Source: an uncultured Planctomycetota bacterium (lineage in GTDB: Bacteria; Planctomycetota; Planctomycetia; Pirellulales; Thermoguttaceae). From it: a DNA stretch of 47,709 bases. Location of the stretch: assembly GCA_902796885.1 (NCBI GenBank), contig CADBQY010000212.1, positions 1 to 47,709 on the forward strand, in the 5' to 3' direction. Both the position numbers and the translations under genes were made by a program. The notes beneath the pieces were generated by a model. It was given only the letters and a program-made list of their open reading frames with translations, was not told where the DNA came from and searched no databases. Position 1 is the first letter of the stretch, and every line of letters starts with the position of its first letter. Shown here in pieces: positions 34,133 through 42,687 of this stretch.

Positions 34133-36511
34133 TCAAAATATCGGATGTTCGAAGCCATAACCAACACCACGAATTCGTTTATTCGATTTCCATGAGTCGG
34201 TTACTTCCGAAATTTCACTTGGAGTTTCGATCGTAAAGTCGAATCGGAGCTCCCAGCCAGAAGGAAAATCGCCGGTTTCTTCAAGAATATTTAAAGGCGG
34301 ATAATAGAATACGGATGTGCCGCTGATTGGCGTGGTGATTTTTTTCTCAGGAAAGAGTTCTTTATTCCTGAAGAGGAGGAACTTGCGTCCCTGAGATTCC
34401 AGTACGACTTTCTTACTGTCAAAAATTGTTTTTCTCGTGTACATCGCTATCGGATGTCCATAAACCGAGAGGCCCACCCTTCCGCCTCGATCGCCAAGGA
34501 GCGGGATAAGCCTTTCTCCCAACCTGAGAAGTGTATTACGAGATAATTCATTTGATAAGTAAAGAGTCGATAAATGGGGAAATTGTTCAAGAAGGAAAAG
34601 GCCGGATTCGTAATTAGTCACATTGAATGAAGTGTCCGCAGTAAACAAAATTCCACGTTCCTCGTAAAAAAGAGCTTCGGTGATATTCCCGGCAATCGGC
34701 TGAAATGAGAAATGAGGATTCAAATCCTTCTCGAAATCAATCAGTTCTTTTTCCATTCCACTTTCAATCGCTTCATCTTCATACCTAATCGGTGATGGAA
34801 CTCGATACATTGTTGTTATCCCGCTTGAAAGAACTGCGTTCCCTTGTGCCCAAGTCCTTACCGCGGCAGCATAAGAGAGAGGAAGAGGTTTGGCGATTTT
34901 CGTAGCGCATCCATGATCTACGAATTCAGATGAAACAATGTTCGCCATGGTGTTGATTGTGGAAGAATTTCTGCGATGGACGGCAGACAAAGATTTCAGT
35001 TGATTAACAGCGTCTTGGCGAAGCTTATTCAAAAGTGATTTTGGGAGAAAGACATCGGGATCGTAGTCTAATTCCAGAGACTGCAAACCGAAAGGAGATG
35101 TTCCGAATCGATCGATCGCCGATGTCAGAGTCGACTCGTCAAGACGCTGATTATGTGACTTTTCGAGAAGTTGATCACTTTCTAACGTAACCGACTCTGT
35201 AGGATATGACGAATCGACAAGCGTAAGGGTCAGGCGCAGTGGATATCCGATTTTTGCCTTGAGTGCCAAGGTTATCGGACGACGTCGTTTTGTTGTTTTA
35301 AAAAGATGTGCAGTTTCTTTCAGTTGGCTAAAATCTAGTGTCTTATATAGATAACTTGCGAAAGAGGGAACAGGAGCACCTAGAGTGACGACACTTCCTA
35401 CATCGGCTCTCGATACCTTTTTAGCATGGTCACCATACAGTTTAGGCTGCAAGAGTATCGTGTTAACATTTGATCCTCTAAGCTTTTTGAAGTTCTTATC
35501 CAAATAGACAACTCCATCACCGTTCACCAGTGGCGCCGTAAGGTATATTCTCCCATTTTTTATTTCTCCTGCGGGAATCCCGTAGTGCGAGCTATAACGT
35601 GGATTTAAAATTTCAGGATCATGTTCATGCAAATAACCTGGACCATATCCTCTATTAAAAATGCGTTCAATCGGTTGGAGGTCCCCCTGTGACGTACCTT
35701 TGTCAATTGTTCCGAGACTATCAATTAAAGTGCGATATCGACGGACAGCTTCAAAAACATAAGATGGAGATTTCATCCGTCCTTCGATTTTTACCACGTC
35801 AATCCCAATCTTCGAAATATCTTCAATGTCTTTCTGCGAAAAGAGCTGGTCCCGTAAAGAAAGAAAGTACCCTTCAGTTGAAGAATCGGCACCGTTATCC
35901 GATTGCAAGACGTAGGATTGTCGACACGGCTGGGCACAGGAACCGCGATTTCCGCTACGTCCCCCTACGTAGGATGAAAGATAACATTTACCGCTACAAC
36001 CTAAACAAAGTGCACCGGAACAGAAGATTTCAAGCTCGATATCTGGAGAAGCCGATCGAATTGAGGCTATTTCATCAATTGAGAGCTCACGCGGAAGGAC
36101 AACACGGGTCAGACCACATTCCGACGCGAATTGAACTTCTCGTGCATTCCCCAACCCCATTTGAGTCGAACCGTGGAGGCCAAGATGTGGGTATCGTCGT
36201 TTCAAGAACCTAAGAACACCCCAATCCTGGATAATGACACTGTCAAGACCGGCTGAAACAAGTCGATCCAGATCGGGAAAAACGGCTTCAACCTCTCGCT
36301 CTGACATCAGTGTATTCAGAGTCAGACTCAGCTTTACACCAAGTTGATGTGCGTCATAGAGGGCTTTGATGAACTGGTCAGTTGTAAAATTTTCGGCATA
36401 GAGTCTTGCACCGTATCCGGCCAGCCCCATATAGATTTCATCAGCTCCGGCGAGAATCGCGGCATCGAATGCCTCACGTCCTCCTGCAGGTCCTAATATC
36501 TTGATCGTCAA
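34133..36511 (-). CDS. Peptidase U32 family protein, long form (RlhA-like)
   Basis: The 792 residues begin with the U32 domain: KILGPAGGREAFDAAILAGA, DEIYMGL, and a cluster of Cys residues in GALCLGCSGKCYLSS and GNRGSCAQPCR that binds an iron-sulfur cluster in the hydroxylase members. Characterised relatives (RlhA, TrhP) hydroxylate rRNA or tRNA bases with prephenate, so an RNA-modifying role is more likely than collagenase activity. Beyond about residue 330 there is a long extra region with no clear family beyond possible DUF3656 similarity. The single ATG is well placed behind an extended -10 promoter. Confidence 0.87.
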   Translation of the reverse strand: MTIKILGPAGGREAFDAAILAGADEIYMGLAGYGARLYAENFTTDQFIKALYDAHQLGVKLSLTLNTLMSEREVEAVFPDLDRLVSAGLDSVIIQDWGVLRFLKRRYPHLGLHGSTQMGLGNAREVQFASECGLTRVVLPRELSIDEIASIRSASPDIELEIFCSGALCLGCSGKCYLSSYVGGRSGNRGSCAQPCRQSYVLQSDNGADSSTEGYFLSLRDQLFSQKDIEDISKIGIDVVKIEGRMKSPSYVFEAVRRYRTLIDSLGTIDKGTSQGDLQPIERIFNRGYGPGYLHEHDPEILNPRYSSHYGIPAGEIKNGRIYLTAPLVNGDGVVYLDKNFKKLRGSNVNTILLQPKLYGDHAKKVSRADVGSVVTLGAPVPSFASYLYKTLDFSQLKETAHLFKTTKRRRPITLALKAKIGYPLRLTLTLVDSSYPTESVTLESDQLLEKSHNQRLDESTLTSAIDRFGTSPFGLQSLELDYDPDVFLPKSLLNKLRQDAVNQLKSLSAVHRRNSSTINTMANIVSSEFVDHGCATKIAKPLPLSYAAAVRTWAQGNAVLSSGITTMYRVPSPIRYEDEAIESGMEKELIDFEKDLNPHFSFQPIAGNITEALFYEERGILFTADTSFNVTNYESGLFLLEQFPHLSTLYLSNELSRNTLLRLGERLIPLLGDRGGRVGLSVYGHPIAMYTRKTIFDSKKVVLESQGRKFLLFRNKELFPEKKITTPISGTSVFYYPPLNILEETGDFPSGWELRFDFTIETPSEISEVTDSWKSNKRIRGVGYGFEHPIF

Positions 36512-36570
36512 GATTTTCTCCGTCTTTTCCCTCGATAACCACTCAGCGTCATTTCCATCTCTCTCTTTCC

Positions 36571-36579
36571 ATTATAGCA
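36571..36579 (-). promoter_or_regulatory. Extended -10 promoter for the U32 gene
   Basis: The minus strand reads TGCTATAAT (36579-36571), an extended -10 with a perfect hexamer. No -35 is visible at 16 to 18 bp, as is common for extended -10 promoters. The leader would be about 55 nt. Confidence 0.5.
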
Positions 36580-36605
36580 TAATTGGCATACCGAATAGAT
36601 TAAGA

Positions 36606-37838
36606 TCATCTATAAAGTCCATTTTTACCCGAAAGAAAGTAACAGATAACTGAAGCAATGGCATAAAAAATGATTCCTTTTCCTCCAAAAAGCTCAACTC
36701 CTAGCAAAACGGCAGCAATTGGAACTTTAGCTGTCGCCGATAAACAACCGACCAATCCAACGGCTGCTCCCAGATCGGGAGGGAAGCCGAACAAAGGTGA
36801 ATATGCTGCGCCAAACGTTGCACCTACGAATATCGCCGGTATAATTTCACCACCCTTGAGACCGGCAGCTAGTGTCATGGCGGTCAGAATCGTTTTCCAA
36901 AAAAAATCAGTATACCCCCCCTTTCCAAGAAGAGCATCATTAATAGCTTCCGTTCCTAGACCGTTGAACTTATCGGTTTTCAAGAAAAAAGTGAAAATAA
37001 TCACTCCGACAGAAAAAAGAAAAGCTCGAAGATAATCCCATTTAATATAGACCTGTGCTATATGCGGAACTCCTTTGATCATCATGCAAAAGAAGTATCC
37101 GACAGGAGAACAAACCGTAGCCAGTAGAGCAGCACGAAGAAGAGAACCCGCGGGAAGAGCTTCCGGAAGATAGTATGGAAGTTGATATGGTTTCCATCCT
37201 AAAAGACAAACGACCATAAATGAGATGATCGACGTCGTAAAGACAGGAATAAATCGGTGAAGGATCTGCCTACTTTCAGTTATCTCCAAGACGAAAAAAA
37301 CCGCAGTAAGCGGCGTCACAAAAAGAGCAGAAAACGCACCTGCCATCCCGCAAAGTATCGCCACGTCTCTTTGTGCCTTGGACATTTCCCGCGCCAAAAC
37401 TAATCGGATAGCATGATGACGGCGTCCTTTTTGACCGGGATAATGCAAAAGGGAGACTATCCGATCTCCTAAGACTCCTCCCATTTCAAGAACAGCCCCC
37501 TCTCTACCCGCAGAACCGCCGGTCAAGTGAGTTAAAATAGAGGCAAAAAAGACAAGAGGGATTTGAATACCTTTCAAAGAGGAATTGTCACGTATCGCCG
37601 AGATTACTGTTTTGGGACCGTTTTTATGTTCTTTCAATCCGAGCTGATAAAGTACCGTAACAAGTACCCCCACTACGGGCAATAAAAAGATCAATCTCGG
37701 ATACTGATGTCGAATAGTGCCGGCCCACGTTATCGAGAGTCGAAATAGATATCCCAGGAATCCCGCACCGATCCCGATCAGGATAAACAAAGGGAAATCA
37801 CGTAACAACCTCAAAAGCTTTTTGACTTCGCTCATCAT
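36606..37838 (-). CDS. CLC-family anion transporter, probably fluoride-type
   Basis: The 410 residues form about ten hydrophobic helices. The CLC signature here is THLTGGSAGREGAVLEMGG (the GREGP motif reads GREGA) and, later, GLKGGEIIPAIFVGATFGA (the GGxFxP motif reads GGEIIP). These variants resemble the CLC-F group of fluoride/proton antiporters more than chloride channels, as I recall that family; the substrate is therefore an inference. The glutamate of GREG is kept, in line with an antiporter. It overlaps the upstream DUF89 gene by 4 bp (ATGA). Confidence 0.83.
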   Translation of the reverse strand: MMSEVKKLLRLLRDFPLFILIGIGAGFLGYLFRLSITWAGTIRHQYPRLIFLLPVVGVLVTVLYQLGLKEHKNGPKTVISAIRDNSSLKGIQIPLVFFASILTHLTGGSAGREGAVLEMGGVLGDRIVSLLHYPGQKGRRHHAIRLVLAREMSKAQRDVAILCGMAGAFSALFVTPLTAVFFVLEITESRQILHRFIPVFTTSIISFMVVCLLGWKPYQLPYYLPEALPAGSLLRAALLATVCSPVGYFFCMMIKGVPHIAQVYIKWDYLRAFLFSVGVIIFTFFLKTDKFNGLGTEAINDALLGKGGYTDFFWKTILTAMTLAAGLKGGEIIPAIFVGATFGAAYSPLFGFPPDLGAAVGLVGCLSATAKVPIAAVLLGVELFGGKGIIFYAIASVICYFLSGKNGLYR

Positions 37839-38704
37839 TTCAGACGAACCACGAGATCTCCCAATTTTGCACCGGCGTAATTAGAAATATACGGACATTT
37901 TGATTTGAACAGGAAAGCAATCTTTTTTGGTTGCCAATCACTCTCGTTATCAACAAGGGTTTCATAATTCGCAAGTCCCTTTGCGATAACTAGATCAGCA
38001 GAACAAAAGCATTTAAGAAATTCCTCGGAACATTCGGAAAGGAACGTCCCAAGCCCATCATTACCATTTGAAATTACGGGAATAACCTCTGTCAAACCGC
38101 AAAAGCGAGCGTCATCAAGAGTTGCATCATTGAGTATCGGGACCCCACGAACTGCCGCGATTACAGATTTATGATATGTCTTTGTCAAAAGTTCAACAAG
38201 AACGCGATCACAAACGATCTCCCCTGCATTATCAACCAAAAGAAAAATCGACTCGGCACGTTCAACCGCCCGGGCAAATAATGTATAATCGCCGGCAATC
38301 TCCTGGTCGAGCGCCGTAATGAATGCGGCGTCAACATCATCTTTTCTCAGTTTCCCTAGAGCCGCATCAATCGAATTTCCCGCAATTGATAATTTCACAG
38401 CCATTAAAAGTGCATCTTCTGCTTCAAACACATACTTTCGTATGAGAGGAAGATGTTCAAGCATTGACCGATTAAAACATTCCTTTTCCCTATAATAGGG
38501 ATCTGGATTACAAGTAATCTCTTTGACTAAACGGTGAATCGCTCGACCAATCTCGGGCGGTGGAACGTCGTAACCCTTCTCTAAAACAAGTTGGGTTGCA
38601 CGTCGCAAAACGACCCTCTGCAACGACTCATCGGTCGTGGCATAACGGGCAGCTTCCAACGATTGGCGTAACAAACAGAGGTAACAATCAAGTGCGGCAG
38701 GCAT
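37835..38704 (-). CDS. DUF89 (ARMT1-like) metal-dependent phosphatase
   Basis: DUF89 proteins are metal-dependent damage-control phosphatases acting on phosphorylated metabolites. The 289 residues have the N-terminal CYLC pair of the prokaryotic subfamily and FLLVDNAGEIVCDRVL, the metal-binding Asp-Asn-Ala-Gly-Glu motif. Later GLANYETL is also typical. The GGAGGT ribosome binding site directly touches the ATG, and a TATAAT at 38716-38711 lies only 7 bp away, so the mRNA may be leaderless. It overlaps the CLC gene by ATGA, which suggests joint expression but no obvious shared role. Confidence 0.85.
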   Translation of the reverse strand: MPAALDCYLCLLRQSLEAARYATTDESLQRVVLRRATQLVLEKGYDVPPPEIGRAIHRLVKEITCNPDPYYREKECFNRSMLEHLPLIRKYVFEAEDALLMAVKLSIAGNSIDAALGKLRKDDVDAAFITALDQEIAGDYTLFARAVERAESIFLLVDNAGEIVCDRVLVELLTKTYHKSVIAAVRGVPILNDATLDDARFCGLTEVIPVISNGNDGLGTFLSECSEEFLKCFCSADLVIAKGLANYETLVDNESDWQPKKIAFLFKSKCPYISNYAGAKLGDLVVRLK

Positions 38705-38710
38705 ACCTCC

Positions 38711-38716
38711 ATTATA
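38711..38716 (-). promoter_or_regulatory. Possible -10 element for the DUF89-CLC operon
   Basis: The minus strand reads TATATAATGG here, with a perfect -10 hexamer at 38716-38711. No good -35 lies at the right distance. A start 7 bp downstream would fall on the DUF89 ATG. Confidence 0.3.
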
Positions 38717-38748
38717 TATCTAATTTCGAATTGAGTTAGTGGGGCGAA

Positions 38749-40419
38749 TCAGTAATCTTTTTCAATCGAAACATTTTGAACCTTCATCAAATTCTTGTCT
38801 GTCAATTTTGGAGCTACGACGTAGTGTCGCCCATCGCGCAAGATTTCGATTTTTGGCATTTCATTGATCTTAGAAAGACTGATCATGTACTCAAAGTGTT
38901 GTTCATCTTCGATCGTCTTGTTATTATAACGCAGAATGATGTCACCTTCACGTAGACCGGCAACAGCTGCTGGCGATCCCGGTACGACACTTGACACGCG
39001 AGTCCCAGCGGCGCGTTTAGCACTTCCGGCAATCGAAGGCAAATCGAGTAGAATTCCTCTTTCGATCTTTTGGGCGGGATCAAAGAGACGGTCGAGCCTC
39101 AGTCCTATGTAGGGGTGTTGGTAACTCCCGTCACGGATCAGCTGTTCTGCAACGTGAATCGCATTATTTATCGGAATTGCAAACGAAACTCCGGCACTCT
39201 CACCTGTTTTACTTGCAATCGCAATCATTACACCAATCACTTCTCCGCGCGCGTTGATCAGCGGACCTCCCGAATTTCCTGGATTGACAGACGCATCTGT
39301 TTGGATAAAACCCTGAATCTGGTTGTCTGTACCAAGATTGATCCCGTGTCGATCCAAGCCGCTAATTATCCCGCTTGTGACAGTACCTTCCAGACCGAAA
39401 GGACAACCAATAACCCAGACAGATTCACTTACCGCAACCTGATCACTGTTGCCCAATGTCGCCGGATTCCAAGAAAGAGCGGATTCTGATGAATGAAATA
39501 AATTGTTCAGTGATTGGACATCGGCCGTTTGAAGTGATTCGGGGAGAATATCACGTTTATCGAGTTCGAGAACGGCAAGATCGAATTCCACGGAACTAAC
39601 GACACGCTTGGGATGAATTTTTCGCCTATCATTCAATATGATATTGACTTGTTCATTAGAAACAGGATTTCCTGCAACGTGGTTATTGGTAATAACGTAG
39701 AAATTACCAGGGCGGGTCATGATGATAAAACCGCTACCTGTTTCTTCGACTTCACGAGGGCCTTTGTTTCCGAATTTCCGAATTTTTGCCTCAATCTGGA
39801 CAGTAGCGAGTTTTGCAACTTCGAGACCTTGAGCAATCTCTTCCTGAGAGAGTTTAGAAAATGCAAATTTTGCTCCGCTGGAATCTACTGAACTAAATTC
39901 CGGAGAAGTGGAAGGAAACGACTGAGTCTGAAAGCTAGCTTGGCGAATCGGATCCGCATTTGCATTGACCGACGTTGTCAGTTCGGTCGAAACAGCTCCG
40001 CGAAGTTCACGTTGTTTGTCGGAAGACTGTAAAAAGGGATAGGCAACATTTTGGACAGAGTCATTTTCAGTTCTTTTTTCGGATTTTGAAGACGAAACAT
40101 CACGAAATATATCATTTTGATTTGCAGAGACCCGAGAGAATTGGGGCATATCGCGGTTACTTTCAGGAGAAAGAGTCGCGGTTACAAAGGGATTGATCGC
40201 GCCATAAGATATAACCGATCGTTTGGCACACCAATCACGATCACCACAGAAAAACAGCGCTATGATGAATGAGAGGCAAAAGATAAGGATAAAAGTCCTT
40301 CTCAACATCCCTCCGCCATCTAACCTATAGCAATAGTAAAAGAAATAGGCAGACAAGCCTACCAACCCACCAATGAGGATCCATTCAAAGGGGCCAAAAG
40401 ACAGCAATATGTTGTTCAT
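38749..40419 (-). CDS. Membrane-anchored HtrA-like serine protease with PDZ domain
   Basis: From the ATG at 40419 the protein has 556 residues. Two hydrophobic segments lie in the first 60 (FEWILIGGLVGLSAYFFYYC and FILIFCLSFIIALFF), then a polar, Ser-rich linker to about 180, a trypsin-like domain with the triad His247 (ITNNHVAG), Asp280 (EFDLAVLEL) and Ser383 (NPGNSGGPLIN), and one C-terminal PDZ domain (VPGSPAAVAGLREGDIILRY). It is likely an envelope quality-control protease. I chose this start because GGGAG lies 7 nt upstream; the longest ORF (TTG at 40530) begins inside the -35 box of the promoter. Confidence 0.9.
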   Translation of the reverse strand: MNNILLSFGPFEWILIGGLVGLSAYFFYYCYRLDGGGMLRRTFILIFCLSFIIALFFCGDRDWCAKRSVISYGAINPFVTATLSPESNRDMPQFSRVSANQNDIFRDVSSSKSEKRTENDSVQNVAYPFLQSSDKQRELRGAVSTELTTSVNANADPIRQASFQTQSFPSTSPEFSSVDSSGAKFAFSKLSQEEIAQGLEVAKLATVQIEAKIRKFGNKGPREVEETGSGFIIMTRPGNFYVITNNHVAGNPVSNEQVNIILNDRRKIHPKRVVSSVEFDLAVLELDKRDILPESLQTADVQSLNNLFHSSESALSWNPATLGNSDQVAVSESVWVIGCPFGLEGTVTSGIISGLDRHGINLGTDNQIQGFIQTDASVNPGNSGGPLINARGEVIGVMIAIASKTGESAGVSFAIPINNAIHVAEQLIRDGSYQHPYIGLRLDRLFDPAQKIERGILLDLPSIAGSAKRAAGTRVSSVVPGSPAAVAGLREGDIILRYNNKTIEDEQHFEYMISLSKINEMPKIEILRDGRHYVVAPKLTDKNLMKVQNVSIEKDY

Positions 40420-40501
40420 GGCAATCTCCCATCCGTGCCTTTCATGTTCAAAGATCCCGGCATCCATTAAAACCGGTTTCATTGGAATTCCCCTAAAATC
40501 C

Positions 40502-40530
40502 ATTATAGTTGGATACGTCGGTATGCGCAA
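40502..40530 (-). promoter_or_regulatory. Promoter for the HtrA-like gene
   Basis: On the minus strand TTGCGC (40530-40525) and a perfect TATAAT (40507-40502) are 17 bp apart. Transcription would start near 40495, giving a leader of about 76 nt to the ATG at 40419. Confidence 0.6.
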
Positions 40531-40699
40531 CGTTTCATTTTGAAAAAGCTAAAATTTCGAAAAATTTTTAAAACAGCAGCTTGGAATACCGTTTGTGCCA
40601 ACAAGCCAAACTGCGCAAACGAGTAAATTTAGGAGAACATTAGGATAACAAATTGATCGAATGACGATTCTAATGTAGAATATAGGTGAGCGATGTTGA

Positions 40700-40728
40700 T
40701 TGATTACTCTAAAAAGTAATGTTACGAT
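40700..40728 (+). promoter_or_regulatory. Candidate promoter with inverted repeat for the FtsQ-like gene
   Basis: TTGATT (40700-40705) and TACGAT (40723-40728) are 17 bp apart. An inverted repeat ATTACT-N6-AGTAAT (40703-40720) fills the spacer and could be a repressor site. The leader is about 24 nt. Confidence 0.4.
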
Positions 40729-40758
40729 GGAAAACATAAGAAACAAAACGTTAGAAAG

Positions 40759-41742
40759 ATGTCATCTCAACAAAAACCAAAAGACCTGTTTGACCTTTTC
40801 TGCGATTTTTGCGTAGGGCATGCTCAGATTCAGATTTTTTTTCAGTTTCTCCTTGCTCTAACGATTTTATTCGTTTTTAAATGCGTCTGGCATTTGATTC
40901 GTCCTTCGCTTGTCGAAGAGGTCGATTACCGTCTTACCGCTGACCGTATCGAACTATCCTCTCGTCCACTTTGGATTCCCCCTTCCCTCCAAAGTGATGC
41001 GATCGCAAACAATTCAAGCGTTTTCGATAATGAACCACTTTCACTTTTAAACCCCAAACTTGCCGAGAAACTGATGAATGCATTTCGTGCCGAACCTTGG
41101 GTTCGGGAGGTCAATTCAGTTCGTCTCGAATACCCGGCGACGGTCCTGGTAGACGCTCAATTTCGCAAACCTGTTGCATTCGTCGAAAAAGAGTCCACTT
41201 TCAAAGATGGCGTAAGTTCTCGAATGGCATACCAAATCGATGCCGATGGAGTTCTTCTTCCAACCGATTTTCTGGCCGCCGTTGTTTCTACCAACCCGAG
41301 TTCCATCCATGATTATCTGTGGATTCAGGGAATACATTCGACACCTATCGGGGACTACGGCAAACCTTGGAATGATCCTATCCTCGAGGAAGCCGCTCTT
41401 CTCGCCGATTTTCTTCGCAGTAGCTTTAGATCACTTGGAATTGCCAAAATCCTCATTCCTGATGAGAAGGAAAACAATAATGTCCCCATAGAAGAACTAT
41501 CTTCGCAACGAATTTGGCATCTCGAGACGGTAAAGGGGCATGAGATTATATGGGGGCCCTTCCCTATGTCGGCGGTCATTCGCGCTCAAAGCGGTTCACG
41601 TGCCGATTACGATGTTGCTAAAGGAGAGGCGTTTCTCCACGAAGAGCCGAAACTTATGCGTCTGATCAACTTGTCAAAAGGGAAAACATTAGATGAACTT
41701 GACGAAAACTGCTTTCCGATTGACCTGACTGAAAGCGAATGA
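40759..41742 (+). CDS. FtsQ/DivIB-like single-pass membrane protein
   Basis: The 327-residue protein has one N-terminal transmembrane helix (about 25-47, IFFQFLLALTILFVFKCVWH) and then a POTRA-like domain. Residues about 108-140 read AEPWVREVNSVRLEYPATVL followed by RKPVAFVEK, and near 160 YQIDADGVLLP: the arrangement PWV-YPxTxxV-RxPVA-YxIDxDG is the FtsQ hallmark. FtsQ is a bitopic divisome scaffold; whether this protein plays that part is not known. There are no cell-division or murein genes around it. Sequence beyond the POTRA region is not recognisable. Confidence 0.65.
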   Translation: MSSQQKPKDLFDLFCDFCVGHAQIQIFFQFLLALTILFVFKCVWHLIRPSLVEEVDYRLTADRIELSSRPLWIPPSLQSDAIANNSSVFDNEPLSLLNPKLAEKLMNAFRAEPWVREVNSVRLEYPATVLVDAQFRKPVAFVEKESTFKDGVSSRMAYQIDADGVLLPTDFLAAVVSTNPSSIHDYLWIQGIHSTPIGDYGKPWNDPILEEAALLADFLRSSFRSLGIAKILIPDEKENNNVPIEELSSQRIWHLETVKGHEIIWGPFPMSAVIRAQSGSRADYDVAKGEAFLHEEPKLMRLINLSKGKTLDELDENCFPIDLTESE

Positions 41743-41929
41743 TTGCTTTTCGTCTTGTCTTTTCGCATGATTTTTTATATGATAACGTGAGAGTGGAGCG
41801 TTGGCGACATGACGAGGTTCATCTAGAAAAGCGTTGGTCAGCGTGTGTTATTTATGCCCTCCAGTTAGTCAGGGGTCGATATTATAGTGCCGATTCCGAT
41901 TCGGTCATTTTAAAAGGAGTCTGCAAGCC

Positions 41930-42679
41930 GTGTTTGTAGCCGTTTCAACCCGTTGTTTTCCGAATCTCACCACTCAAGTCGCTCTCAAGAAGCTCTCTGA
42001 TTTGGAATATAATGCTGCAGAAATTGTTATTGGTAACCAATGCTCAGATGTTAAACCTGATTGGCTTCAGCAGGATGTCGACCAGTGTGCCCGTCTTTGT
42101 CTCTGCTGCAGATCTATCCGTCCGGTCGCTTTTTTCTTCGATATTCCGACCGATGATCCCGAATACTTCAATAAATTCGAACTCTGTTGTCGTCTGGCCC
42201 GGAGTATTCGCGTCGTGACAGTAGCAGTTCGAAGCGCCCCGCTCGGAAGTCCATTTAACGAAGAGGTTGAGCGATTACGTAAAATTTGCGAAATAGCTAT
42301 TCGGGACGGATTGGTCATAGGCCTCACCACCGAAAGGAATACCATTTCTCAATCATGCGACTCCGTCAAAAGCCTCTGTAAAAACGTGCCGCATCTCGCT
42401 GTCACCCTTGATCCCTCCTGTTTTATCTACGGATCGGATAAAATCATTGATTTCGATTCACTTCTCGAACATGTTTGCCATATCCGATTGCGCGATACCA
42501 CAACTGAAAATTACCAGGTCCAGATCGGACAAGGGGTTCTAGAATATAACCGCCTTGTCATTGGGCTTAATAAAGTACATTACCGAGGTGCATTTTGTGC
42601 CGACATCCCACCCCTTCCCGGGCTTGATCAAGAAGTTGAACTTCGTAAGATGCGCCTTCTTTTAGAGAGTTTGCTCTGA
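41930..42679 (+). CDS. Xylose isomerase-like TIM-barrel protein
   Basis: A 249-residue protein with the sugar phosphate isomerase/epimerase pattern: VAVSTRCFPNLTTQVALKKL at the N terminus, NAAEIVIG, GLTTERNTI, AVTLDPSCF, HVCHIRLRDT and GQGVLEYNRLVIGL. The last two motifs match the His/Arg and GxGxxxY regions of the family. The start is GTG with AAGGAG 9 nt upstream. It is a second, distant member of the family found at 31771; the substrate is unknown. Confidence 0.75.
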   Translation: MFVAVSTRCFPNLTTQVALKKLSDLEYNAAEIVIGNQCSDVKPDWLQQDVDQCARLCLCCRSIRPVAFFFDIPTDDPEYFNKFELCCRLARSIRVVTVAVRSAPLGSPFNEEVERLRKICEIAIRDGLVIGLTTERNTISQSCDSVKSLCKNVPHLAVTLDPSCFIYGSDKIIDFDSLLEHVCHIRLRDTTTENYQVQIGQGVLEYNRLVIGLNKVHYRGAFCADIPPLPGLDQEVELRKMRLLLESLL

Positions 42680-42687
42680 GGAATGCT

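Larger units (their letters stand above)
40420..40758. other. Divergent intergenic region, 339 bp
   Basis: This stretch lies between the HtrA-like gene (minus) and the FtsQ-like gene (plus). It contains a promoter for each (40502-40530 minus and 40700-40728 plus) and an inverted repeat in the second. The 40540-40690 part is AT-rich, and I see no gene in it. Confidence 0.6.

Noticed and set aside
38705..38748. Fluoride riboswitch for the DUF89-CLC operon
   Set aside because: The gap of 44 bp is too short and shows no matching conserved core.
41739..41939. 66-codon ORF after the FtsQ-like gene, starting on its stop codon
   Set aside because: There is no ribosome binding site, and it would cover the ribosome binding site and start of the next gene. 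Nothing in the product suggests a protein family.
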